The notes: generated by a model from the sequence alone, not told the origin. DNA of 10,254 nucleotides from Schleiferiaceae bacterium (GCA_023260615.1 JALQUY010000058.1:1-10254); one strand, 5' to 3'; positions 1 to 6,302 are shown, counted from the first letter of the stretch. Numbers and translations: made by a program.

Positions 1-1256
1 AGGTTGATGACGCGTCGAAAGGCTTCCTCATCCTTGGGATTAACGGTCAAACGCACATAGGCCATCAAGTCCTTCACTTCCTTTCGTTGGTAAAAGGACA
101 GGCCGCCGTAGATGCGGTAGGGAATATTGCGGCGGCGAAGGGCATCTTCAAAAGCGCGGGATTGCGCATTGGTGCGGTACAGAATGGCAAACTGGTCGTG
201 GGCCATGTGTTCCCGCATGTTCATTTCCCAAATCGTCTGCGCTACATAATTGCCTTCGTCGGCGTCGCTTACACTTTTGTGAACGACAATTCGGTCCCCT
301 TGCGGGTTGCTGGTCCAAACATCCTTCTCCAACTGGTCTTGATTGTGCTTGATCAAGGAGTTGGCCGCTTGAACGATGCAGCCCGTGCTTCTGTAATTCT
401 GCTCCAGCTTGAACAGTTTGGCGTCGGGATAGTCCTTTTGAAAGTTCAGGATGTTCCGAATGTTGGCACCCCGAAACGCATAAATACTCTGGGCATCGTC
501 TCCCACTACGCAGAGGTTCTCGAACCTCGAGGCCAGGGCCTTCACAATGAGGTACTGCGAATGGTTGGTGTCTTGGTACTCGTCCACCAAGATGTACTTG
601 AATCGCTCCTGGTAGCGCGCCAGCGCCTCGGGAAATTTGATAAAGAGCTCGTTGGTTTTCAGCAATAGGTCGTCAAAGTCCATGGCTCCTGCCCGAAAGC
701 ACTTCTCCATATACGCCCCATACAATTCGCCCAGTTGTGGCATGCGTGCCGATGCATCCGCCTCCTGCAAGTCCGCTCGGTTCTGGTAGGCCTTGGGCGT
801 GATTAAATTGTTCTTGTAGGCGGATATACGAGAGGCCACTGCCTTCACCTTATAAATGTCTTTATCCAAGCCGCGATCCTTAATCAACCCGGCAATCACC
901 TTTTGGGCGTCTTCGGTGTCGTAGATCGTAAAGTTGGATGGATAGCCTAAACGGTGTCCCTCAATGCGCAGAATGCGTGCAAAAATGGAGTGAAAGGTGC
1001 CCATCCATAGGTTCTTGGCTTCGGTGCCTCCTAAGAGCTTTTCAATTCGGCCCTTCATCTCGCGTGCCGCCTTATTCGTGAAGGTCAGCGAAAGGATGTT
1101 AAATGGATCGACGCCTTGCTCCATCAGATAAGCGATGCGGAAGGTCAGAACACGCGTCTTGCCCGAACCTGCGCCCGCAATAACCATGACGGGACCGTCG
1201 GTCTGTTTAACGGCTTCTTGTTGGACCGAATTGAGGGCAGATAAATACGCTGACAT
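1..1256 (-). CDS. UvrD/PcrA-family ATP-dependent DNA helicase, 5' part (C-terminal half beyond the window edge)
   Basis: Superfamily 1A 3'-5' DNA helicase that unwinds DNA during repair and replication. The 418 codons present show the motifs in order: Q motif around Gln12 (LNSVQQEAV, residues 8-16), Walker A AGAGSGKT (27-34), motif Ia TFTNKAA (58-64), motif II/Walker B LVDEYQDTN (223-231), motif III VGDDAQSIYAFRGA (251-264) and motif IV LEQNYRST (284-291). Family members are usually 700-800 residues, so roughly the second half, with motifs V and VI, lies to the left of the window. The ATG at 1256-1254 was chosen because it places Walker A about 26 residues in, as is normal for the family. No Shine-Dalgarno sequence precedes it. 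The gene diverges from the ribosomal operon across a 160-bp gap. It could be named uvrD or pcrA; the N-terminal half cannot separate these. The open frame is unbroken. Confidence 0.95.
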   Translation of the reverse strand, partial: MSAYLSALNSVQQEAVKQTDGPVMVIAGAGSGKTRVLTFRIAYLMEQGVDPFNILSLTFTNKAAREMKGRIEKLLGGTEAKNLWMGTFHSIFARILRIEGHRLGYPSNFTIYDTEDAQKVIAGLIKDRGLDKDIYKVKAVASRISAYKNNLITPKAYQNRADLQEADASARMPQLGELYGAYMEKCFRAGAMDFDDLLLKTNELFIKFPEALARYQERFKYILVDEYQDTNHSQYLIVKALASRFENLCVVGDDAQSIYAFRGANIRNILNFQKDYPDAKLFKLEQNYRSTGCIVQAANSLIKHNQDQLEKDVWTSNPQGDRIVVHKSVSDADEGNYVAQTIWEMNMREHMAHDQFAILYRTNAQSRAFEDALRRRNIPYRIYGGLSFYQRKEVKDLMAYVRLTVNPKDEEAFRRVIN

Positions 1257-1266
1257 GGGAAGAGGC

Positions 1267-1297
1267 CAAAGATACCATTCGGGCCCGGTGCGAAAAA
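1267..1297 (-). promoter_or_regulatory. Predicted Bacteroidota-type promoter of the helicase gene
   Basis: Read on the minus strand, TATCTTTG (1274 down to 1267) matches the Bacteroidota -7 consensus TAnnTTTG exactly. A T-rich -33 candidate (TTTT, 1297-1294) lies 19 bp upstream, a poor but plausible match to TTTG. Only ten bases separate the -7 box from the ATG at 1256, so the transcript would have a leader of just a few nucleotides. The -7 box is seen directly; its use as a promoter is inferred. Confidence 0.55.
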
Positions 1298-1322
1298 GTT
1301 TAAAAACTGCAAGAAAATCAGC

Positions 1323-1353
1323 GTTGTCCGTAGAGAAAAAAGGTCTACATTTG
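1323..1353 (+). promoter_or_regulatory. Predicted main promoter of the ribosomal-protein operon (Bacteroidota -33/-7 type)
   Basis: GTTG at 1323-1326 and TACATTTG at 1346-1353 are separated by exactly 19 bp. This fits the Bacteroidota primary sigma-factor promoter (TTTG, about 19 bp, TAnnTTTG), with a perfect -7 box and three of four bases in the -33 box. Transcription should start about four to seven bases downstream, near 1357-1360, giving rpsL a leader of nearly 60 nt. Runs of A at 1293-1297, 1302-1306 and 1314-1317 lie upstream, where an UP element would sit. It is the only convincing promoter at the head of the cluster and would drive rpsL and all genes after it. Confidence 0.75.
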
Positions 1354-1357
1354 CAGT

Positions 1358-1374
1358 CCCCTAAAAACTAGGGG
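1358..1374 (+). other. Perfect 6-bp inverted repeat at the predicted 5' end of the rpsL mRNA
   Basis: CCCCTA (1358-1363) and TAGGGG (1369-1374) are perfect reverse complements separated by a five-base loop, AAAAC. The element begins four bases after the -7 box, so it would form a 5'-terminal hairpin in the ribosomal-protein mRNA or, as DNA, overlap the transcription start like an operator. It is not followed by a run of T (the next bases are TATAGTTTATTG), which argues against an intrinsic terminator. Its function is unknown. Confidence 0.6.
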
Positions 1375-1394
1375 TATAGTTTATTGTAGCGACG

Positions 1395-1416
1395 ACAACC
1401 AACACAATTAAAAAGA
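1395..1416 (+). promoter_or_regulatory. A-rich, Shine-Dalgarno-less translation initiation region of rpsL
   Basis: The bases just before the rpsL ATG are rich in A and C with almost no G (ending AATTAAAAAGA) and contain no AGGAGG-like sequence. There is an A at -3. This unstructured, A-rich context is the type used in place of Shine-Dalgarno pairing in Bacteroidota such as Flavobacterium. It lies downstream of the 5' hairpin and should stay single-stranded. Confidence 0.55.
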
Positions 1417-1797
1417 ATGCCTACCATTCAACAGCTCGTACGTAAGGGACGAGTAAAGCTGGAAAAGAAGAGCAAGTCCGCAGCGTTGGACTCTTGCCCC
1501 CAGCGTCGAGGCGTGTGCACACGTGTGTACACCACCACTCCTAAGAAGCCGAATTCGGCCATGCGTAAAGTCGCCCGTGTGCGTCTGACCAATGGCAACG
1601 AAGTCAACGCCTACATCGGCGGTGAAGGCCACAACTTGCAAGAACACTCTATTGTACTCGTTCGAGGCGGTCGTGTGAAAGACTTGCCAGGTGTACGTTA
1701 CCACATCGTTCGCGGTGCCCTTGATACGGCAGGTGTGAACGGTCGTATGCAACGTCGTTCTAAGTATGGTGCTAAGCGCCCCAAAGCAAAAAAATAA
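1417..1797 (+). CDS. rpsL: 30S ribosomal protein S12
   Basis: S12 sits at the interface of the 30S subunit and forms part of the decoding centre. The 126-residue protein aligns along its whole length with the bacterial family (E. coli S12 has 124). The conserved loop TTTPKKPNSA (39-48) carries Lys43, and GGRVKDLPGVRYH (84-96) carries Lys88 and Asp89. Both lysines are the wild-type residues; changes at them are the classical route to streptomycin resistance, so no such allele is seen here. Asp89 is the residue that RimO methylthiolates in E. coli. It is the first gene of the operon, preceded by a strong predicted promoter and an A-rich leader, and lies 9 nt upstream of rpsG. The ATG at 1417 gives the canonical MPTIQQLVRKG start. 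Confidence 0.99.
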   Translation: MPTIQQLVRKGRVKLEKKSKSAALDSCPQRRGVCTRVYTTTPKKPNSAMRKVARVRLTNGNEVNAYIGGEGHNLQEHSIVLVRGGRVKDLPGVRYHIVRGALDTAGVNGRMQRRSKYGAKRPKAKK

Positions 1798-1806
1798 TCG
1801 GAAATC

Positions 1807-2277
1807 ATGAGAAAGACGCGTGCTAAGAAGCGCCCCTTATTACCGGATCCCCGCTTCAACGATCCCTTGGTAACTCGTTTCGTCAACAACTTGATGTATG
1901 ACGGCAAGAAGTCTACCGCTTTCACCATCTTCTATGATGCGATTGACATCGTTTCTGAAAAGTCTGGCGAGGCCAACGGCCTGGACCAGTGGAAGACCGC
2001 TTTGACCAATGTGATGCCTCACGTCGAGGTTCGCAGCCGTCGCGTAGGTGGTTCTACCTTCCAAATTCCTCAGCAAATCCGCCCCGAGCGCAAGATCTCC
2101 ATGGCTATGAAGTGGATGATTGGCTACGCCCGCGGTCGCAATGAAAAGAGCATGGCTGCCAAGTTGGCCGGCGAAATCATGGCTGCTGCTAAAGAGGAAG
2201 GCGCCGCTGTTAAGAAGCGCATGGACGTTCACAAAATGGCTGAGGCAAACAAAGCCTTCTCACACTTCCGTTTCTAA
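1807..2277 (+). CDS. rpsG: 30S ribosomal protein S7
   Basis: S7 nucleates assembly of the 30S head by binding the 3' major domain of 16S rRNA, and it lines the E site. The 156-residue product is of normal length. It shows the basic N-terminus MRKTRAKKR, the RNA-binding hairpin VRSRRVGGSTFQIP (75-88) and the helical C-terminal half ending KMAEANKAFSHFRF. It follows rpsL by only 9 nt. In E. coli the longer rpsL-rpsG spacer holds the S7 autoregulatory site; here there is no space for one. The start ATG follows GGAAATC, with A at -3 and no Shine-Dalgarno sequence. Confidence 0.99.
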   Translation: MRKTRAKKRPLLPDPRFNDPLVTRFVNNLMYDGKKSTAFTIFYDAIDIVSEKSGEANGLDQWKTALTNVMPHVEVRSRRVGGSTFQIPQQIRPERKISMAMKWMIGYARGRNEKSMAAKLAGEIMAAAKEEGAAVKKRMDVHKMAEANKAFSHFRF

Positions 2278-2289
2278 TCTATTGATATC

Positions 2290-4419
2290 ATGTCTAAGCG
2301 CGATCTAAAATTCACACGCAACATTGGTATCATGGCCCACATTGACGCGGGCAAGACGACTACCACGGAGCGTATTCTTTACTACACGGGTGTTAGCCAC
2401 AAGATTGGCGAGGTACACGACGGTGCTGCTACCATGGACTGGATGGTTCAGGAGCAGGAGCGCGGTATCACCATCACCTCAGCTGCTACGACCTGTTTTT
2501 GGCGCTTCCCAACCGTTCAAGGGAAGGACACCGCCGACACCCAGCAGTACAAAATCAACATCATCGACACCCCAGGACACGTTGACTTTACCGTTGAGGT
2601 AGAGCGTTCATTGCGTGTATTGGACGGTGCCGTCGCTCTGCTTTGTGCCGTAGGTGGCGTACAGCCCCAGACGGAAACCGTATGGCGCCAGGCTACGAAG
2701 TACAATGTGCCTCGTATCGCCTTCGTGAACAAGATGGACCGTACCGGTGCAGACTTCTTCAACGTAGTGCGTCAGATCGACGAAAAATTGAAGGGCAACC
2801 CTATTCCTTTGCAAGTACCCATCGGTGCAGAGACGGAATTCCAGGGCGTTGTGGATTTGTTGACCAACGAAGCCATCATTTGGGATGACGCTACGCAAGG
2901 CATGACCTACAACGTAGTAGACATCCCCGCTGACTTGGTGGAAACGGTCGCTGAATACCGCGAAAAATTGGTAGAGGCCGTTGCTGAATTCGACGACACC
3001 TTGATGGAGAAGTTCTTCGACGATCCCGATAGCATCACCAAAGAAGAATTGGTGGCCGCTATCCGCAAGGCGACCATCGCTCAAAAGATCACTCCCGTAT
3101 TGTGTGGCTCTGCCTTCAAGAACAAGGGTGTTCAGACGATGTTGGACGCTGTTATGTCCTACATGCCTTCTCCCGTGGACGTTGAGGCCATCACCGGCAC
3201 CAACCCTGACACGGAAGAGCAAGAAGTTCGCAAGCCCGATCCCGATGAGCCTTTCTCTGCATTGGCCTTTAAGATTGCTACGGATCCCTTCGTAGGTCGC
3301 TTGTGCTTCTTCCGCGTTTACTCGGGTAAGATTGACGCGGGTTCGTACACCAAGAACATGCGTACGGGCAACAAAGAGCGTATCTCGCGTATTTTCCAAA
3401 TGCACTCCAACAAGCAGAACCCCATCGACATGATCGAGGCGGGTGACATTGGTGCAGGCGTTGGTTTCAAGGACATCCGTACGGGTGATACCTTGTGCGA
3501 CGAGAAGCGTCCTATCATCTTGGAATCTATGAGTTTCCCCGAGCCCGTAATCGGTTTGGCGGTTGAGCCCAAGACCCAGGCGGACGTAGACAAGCTCGGT
3601 ATGGCTTTGGCCAAATTGGCTGAAGAAGACCCCACCTTCCGTGTTTCTACGGACGAAGAGACAGGCCAAACGGTTATCTCTGGTATGGGTGAATTGCACT
3701 TGGAAATCATTGTGGACCGTTTGAAGCGTGAATTCAAGGTCGAGTGTAACCAAGGTGCTCCTCAGGTTCAGTACAAAGAGGCGCTTACAGCCAACTACAA
3801 CCACCGTGAGGTGTACAAGAAGCAGACGGGTGGTCGCGGTAAGTTCGCGGACATCGTCTTCACGATCGGTCCTGCCGATGAAGGCTTCACTGGAACGCTT
3901 CAGTTCGACAACCAAATCAAGGGTGGTAACATTCCACGTGAATTCGTTCCCGCTGTTGAAAAAGGTTTCAAGGATGCTATGCACAATGGTCCTTTGGCCG
4001 GTTACGCCATCGACACCATGAAGGTGACGTTGACGGACGGTTCATTCCACCCTGTGGATTCGGACTCCTTGTCCTTTGAATTGGCTGCTAAAATTGGCTT
4101 CCGTGAGGCTGGTAAGAAGGCACGCCCTGTGATCCTTGAGCCCATGATGAAGATGGAGGTAGTGATGCCTGAGAGCTCCATGGGTGACGTCGTTGGTGAC
4201 TTGAACAAGCGCCGCGGTATCGTTGAAGGTATGGATACGAAAGACGGAGACTCCGTTGTACGTGCCAAAGTGCCTTTGAGTGAAATGTTTGGATATGTAA
4301 CCACTTTGCGTACGATCACCTCTGGTCGCGGTAGCTCTTCTATGGAGTTCAGCCACTACGCCGAAACGCCTTCTAGCATTGCTGAGGCTGTGATCGAGAA
4401 AGTAAAGGGTAGCAAATAA
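2290..4419 (+). CDS. fusA: Translation elongation factor G (EF-G)
   Basis: EF-G is the GTPase that drives tRNA-mRNA translocation and, with RRF, splits post-termination ribosomes. All G motifs are intact in the 709 residues: G1 AHIDAGKT (16-23), G2 around RGITITSAATT (58-68), G3 DTPGH (93-97) with the catalytic His97, G4 NKMD (147-150) and G5 GSA (273-275). Later regions include GMGELHLEI (465-473) and the domain IV tip loop SFHPVDSDS (585-593), which reaches into the decoding centre. A segment between G2 and G3 (about residues 71-87) is some six residues longer than in E. coli, as in flavobacterial EF-G. It follows rpsG by 12 nt and precedes rpsJ by 14 nt. No tuf gene lies between, unlike in proteobacteria. 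Its intact GTPase motifs mark it as the main EF-G rather than a divergent paralogue. Confidence 0.99.
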   Translation: MSKRDLKFTRNIGIMAHIDAGKTTTTERILYYTGVSHKIGEVHDGAATMDWMVQEQERGITITSAATTCFWRFPTVQGKDTADTQQYKINIIDTPGHVDFTVEVERSLRVLDGAVALLCAVGGVQPQTETVWRQATKYNVPRIAFVNKMDRTGADFFNVVRQIDEKLKGNPIPLQVPIGAETEFQGVVDLLTNEAIIWDDATQGMTYNVVDIPADLVETVAEYREKLVEAVAEFDDTLMEKFFDDPDSITKEELVAAIRKATIAQKITPVLCGSAFKNKGVQTMLDAVMSYMPSPVDVEAITGTNPDTEEQEVRKPDPDEPFSALAFKIATDPFVGRLCFFRVYSGKIDAGSYTKNMRTGNKERISRIFQMHSNKQNPIDMIEAGDIGAGVGFKDIRTGDTLCDEKRPIILESMSFPEPVIGLAVEPKTQADVDKLGMALAKLAEEDPTFRVSTDEETGQTVISGMGELHLEIIVDRLKREFKVECNQGAPQVQYKEALTANYNHREVYKKQTGGRGKFADIVFTIGPADEGFTGTLQFDNQIKGGNIPREFVPAVEKGFKDAMHNGPLAGYAIDTMKVTLTDGSFHPVDSDSLSFELAAKIGFREAGKKARPVILEPMMKMEVVMPESSMGDVVGDLNKRRGIVEGMDTKDGDSVVRAKVPLSEMFGYVTTLRTITSGRGSSSMEFSHYAETPSSIAEAVIEKVKGSK

Positions 4420-4433
4420 GTCTTTTTCAAGTT

Positions 4434-4739
4434 ATGAGCCAGAAAATTCGCATTAAACTCAAGTCTTACGACCACATGCTCGTAGACAAGAGTGCTGAGA
4501 AAATCGTGAAAACGGTGAAGAGCACGGGTGCTGTTGTAAACGGTCCCATCCCCCTTCCCACGAACAAGCGCATCTACACGGTGTTGCGTTCGCCTCACGT
4601 AAACAAGAAAGCCCGTGAGCAGTTTGAGCTGTCCAGCTACAAGCGCTTGTTGGACATCTACTCTTCATCTAGCAAAACGATTGATGCTTTGATGAAGTTG
4701 GAGTTGCCAAGTGGGGTTGAAGTAGAAATCAAAGTTTAA
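4434..4739 (+). CDS. rpsJ: 30S ribosomal protein S10 (NusE)
   Basis: S10 is a 30S head protein and, as NusE, also joins the NusB-boxA antitermination complex and contacts NusG. The 101-residue sequence begins SQKIRIKLKSYDHMLVD and contains the loop region GPIPLPTNKRIYTVLRSPHV (37-56), the tip of which contacts 16S rRNA in the head. It ends in the SSKTIDALMKLELPSGVEV segment characteristic of the family. Length is normal. The gene lies 14 nt after fusA with no promoter or terminator visible between, so it is part of the same transcript. The start ATG follows TTTTTCAAGTT, with no Shine-Dalgarno sequence and a G at -3. Confidence 0.99.
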   Translation: MSQKIRIKLKSYDHMLVDKSAEKIVKTVKSTGAVVNGPIPLPTNKRIYTVLRSPHVNKKAREQFELSSYKRLLDIYSSSSKTIDALMKLELPSGVEVEIKV

Positions 4740-4757
4740 CAAATTCCTATTGAAATC

Positions 4758-5372
4758 ATGCCTGGATTAATTGGCAAGAAAATCGGAATGACCAGCATCT
4801 TCGACGCGGATGGTAAGAACCAGCCGTGTACGGTCATCGAATTGGGTCCCTGTGTGGTGACTCAAGTCAAAACAGAAGATGTCGATGGTTACGCAGCCGT
4901 GCAGATCGGTTTCGGAGATCAAAAAAATCCCGTCCAAGCTGCCGCCGGCCACGCCAAGAAAGCGAATACTGCCGCTAAAAAGAAGTATGTTGAGTTCAAA
5001 GACTTTGCTGCTGACGCTGTTCAGTTGGGCGATGTTTTGACCGTCGGCATGTTTGAAGAAGGCGAGTATGTAGATATCGCAGGAACCACGAAGGGTAAAG
5101 GCTTCCAAGGTGTAGTTCGCCGCCACGGTTTTGGTGGTGTTGGACAAAGCACCCACGGTCAGCACAACCGTCTTCGCGCACCAGGTTCAATCGGTGCTGG
5201 TTCTGATCCCTCACGCGTATTTAAAGGTACCCGCATGGGTGGCCGTATGGGCGCTGAGCGTGTGAAGATCCAAAACCTTCTCGTTTTGAAAGTTGATACT
5301 GAGCAGAACTTGCTGATCGTAAAAGGCTCCGTGCCCGGCGCTAAGCAGTCACTCGTAATTGTGGAGAAATAA
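4758..5372 (+). CDS. rplC: 50S ribosomal protein L3
   Basis: L3 is an early-assembly protein of the 50S subunit whose long loop reaches toward the peptidyl transferase centre. The 204-residue protein begins MPGLIGKKIGMTSIF and keeps the typical loop: GFQGVVRRHGFGG (115-127), THGQHNRLRAPGSIG (132-146) and GTRMGGRMG (157-165). The residue aligned with E. coli Gln150, which PrmB methylates, is Ser149 here (GSIGAGSDPS), so that modification cannot occur. The gene starts 18 nt after rpsJ, with TATTGAAATC before the ATG, and its TAA shares one base with the rplD ATG (TAATG), suggesting translational coupling. Confidence 0.99.
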   Translation: MPGLIGKKIGMTSIFDADGKNQPCTVIELGPCVVTQVKTEDVDGYAAVQIGFGDQKNPVQAAAGHAKKANTAAKKKYVEFKDFAADAVQLGDVLTVGMFEEGEYVDIAGTTKGKGFQGVVRRHGFGGVGQSTHGQHNRLRAPGSIGAGSDPSRVFKGTRMGGRMGAERVKIQNLLVLKVDTEQNLLIVKGSVPGAKQSLVIVEK

Positions 5373-6004
5373 TGGAATTGAACATTATTAACCTTGAGGG
5401 CAAGGATACAGGTCGCAAGGCGATCCTGAGCGATGACGTTTTCGGCATCGAGCCCAACGAGCATGCGATGTACTTGGACGTTAAGCAGTACTTGGCCAAC
5501 CAGCGCCAGGGAACGCACAAAGCCAAGCAACGCGCTGAGATTGCTCGCACCACGAAGAAGCTTCACCGCCAAAAAGGCACGGGTGGCGCTCGTCACGGTA
5601 GCATGAAGTCTCCCTTGTACCGCGGTGGTGGTCGTGTATTCGGCCCCGTTCCCCACGAGTACGGATTCAAATTGAACAAAAAGTTGAAGAATTTGGCGCG
5701 TAAATCAGCCTTCTCAACGCTTGTAAAAGAGAATCAAGTTATTGTGCTCGAGGCACTTACTATGGAAGCACCCAAGACCAAGGCCTACAGCCAAGTGCTG
5801 TCAGCTCTGGGCCTTCAAGGAAAGAAATCCACAGTAGTGTTGGCTGAGCAAGATAAAAATGTATATTTGTCCTCCCGCAATTTTGAGGGCTCAAATGTGG
5901 TAACCGCTTCTGAATTAAGCACTTATGCAATTTTGAACGGTGGCACTTTAGTCCTGACTGAGGGGTCAATTGAGAAAATTCAAACGGCATTAACTACGAA
6001 ATAA
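5372..6004 (+). CDS. rplD: 50S ribosomal protein L4
   Basis: L4 binds 23S rRNA and sends a loop into the polypeptide exit tunnel. In E. coli it also represses the S10 operon. In the 210 residues the tunnel loop is KLHRQKGTGGARHGS (63-77), followed by GGGRVFGPVPHEYGFKLNKK (85-104). No macrolide-resistance change is evident in the loop. The ATG at 5372 overlaps the rplC stop by one base, and its own TAA overlaps the rplW ATG. The last 50 or so codons use more A/T-rich and less preferred codons (TTA, ATT, TCA, GGG) than the rest of the cluster, and this part contains a promoter-like sequence at 5839-5869. The reading frame is intact and the C-terminus is of normal length. Confidence 0.98.
   Translation: MELNIINLEGKDTGRKAILSDDVFGIEPNEHAMYLDVKQYLANQRQGTHKAKQRAEIARTTKKLHRQKGTGGARHGSMKSPLYRGGGRVFGPVPHEYGFKLNKKLKNLARKSAFSTLVKENQVIVLEALTMEAPKTKAYSQVLSALGLQGKKSTVVLAEQDKNVYLSSRNFEGSNVVTASELSTYAILNGGTLVLTEGSIEKIQTALTTK
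5839..5869 (+). promoter_or_regulatory. Candidate internal promoter within rplD, upstream of rplW
   Basis: GTTG (5839-5842), 19 bp, then TATATTTG (5862-5869) repeat the architecture of the rpsL promoter: same -33 bases, same spacing, and -7 boxes that differ in one of eight bases. In my by-eye scan of the plus strand these were the only two exact TAnnTTTG matches. The site is about 135 bp before the rplW start, in an A/T-richer stretch. A six-base-specific motif is expected a few times by chance in 10 kb, so this remains a candidate. Confidence 0.35.
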
Positions 6005-6297
6005 TGGAAAGCATTCTCATTCGTCCGGTCATTACGGAGAAGGCTTCAGCTGAGGCTGAGGGGCGGAATCGCTACACCTTCGTCGTAGATAAGAAGGCCA
6101 ATAAGGTTGAAATTAAAAAGGCCGTAGAGGCTGCGTACAACGTGAACGTTGAAAACGTTCGCACCATCATCGTTCCCGCCAAGCACATCGTGCGTTACAC
6201 CAAGGCAGGTATGTTGGAGGGCAAGAAGTCCTCTTTCAAGAAGGCGATTATTGATGTGCGCTCAGGTGAATCCATCGACATCTACGGTAATCTCTAA
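6004..6297 (+). CDS. rplW: 50S ribosomal protein L23
   Basis: L23 lies at the exit of the polypeptide tunnel and is the docking site for trigger factor and the signal recognition particle. The 97-residue protein has the family start SILIRPVITEKAS (3-15), the core YTFVVDKKANKVEIKKAVE (24-42) and the extended loop that reaches into the rRNA (about 60-80). The ATG at 6004 overlaps the rplD TAA by one base. The first 25 codons include rare-looking GGG and CGG, in keeping with the less optimised stretch that begins in rplD. rplB follows after 5 nt. Confidence 0.98.
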   Translation: MESILIRPVITEKASAEAEGRNRYTFVVDKKANKVEIKKAVEAAYNVNVENVRTIIVPAKHIVRYTKAGMLEGKKSSFKKAIIDVRSGESIDIYGNL

Positions 6298-6302
6298 GAA
6301 TC

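Noticed and set aside
87..668. A 193-codon open frame on the plus strand opposite the helicase gene
   Set aside because: The minus strand reading gives a clear UvrD-type helicase with ordered motifs; the plus reading is its shadow.
1280..1287. The palindrome CGGGCCCG between the helicase -33 and -7 elements
   Set aside because: It is only eight bases with no spaced partner and could easily occur by chance; no known operator matches it.
1135..1371. A 78-codon plus-strand frame spanning the helicase start and the intergenic gap
   Set aside because: It overlaps the helicase N-terminus and both predicted promoters, has no recognisable similarity, and shows no coding-like composition.
1358..1385. 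The CCCCTA/TAGGGG hairpin as an intrinsic terminator or attenuator
   Set aside because: The stem is short and no run of T follows it; it also sits directly after a promoter and before an essential operon. A role as 5' hairpin or operator fits better.
2608..3984. A 458-codon open frame on the minus strand antisense to fusA
   Set aside because: It lies wholly within the unmistakable EF-G gene, its predicted peptide resembles no family I know, and long antisense frames arise readily opposite strongly codon-biased genes.
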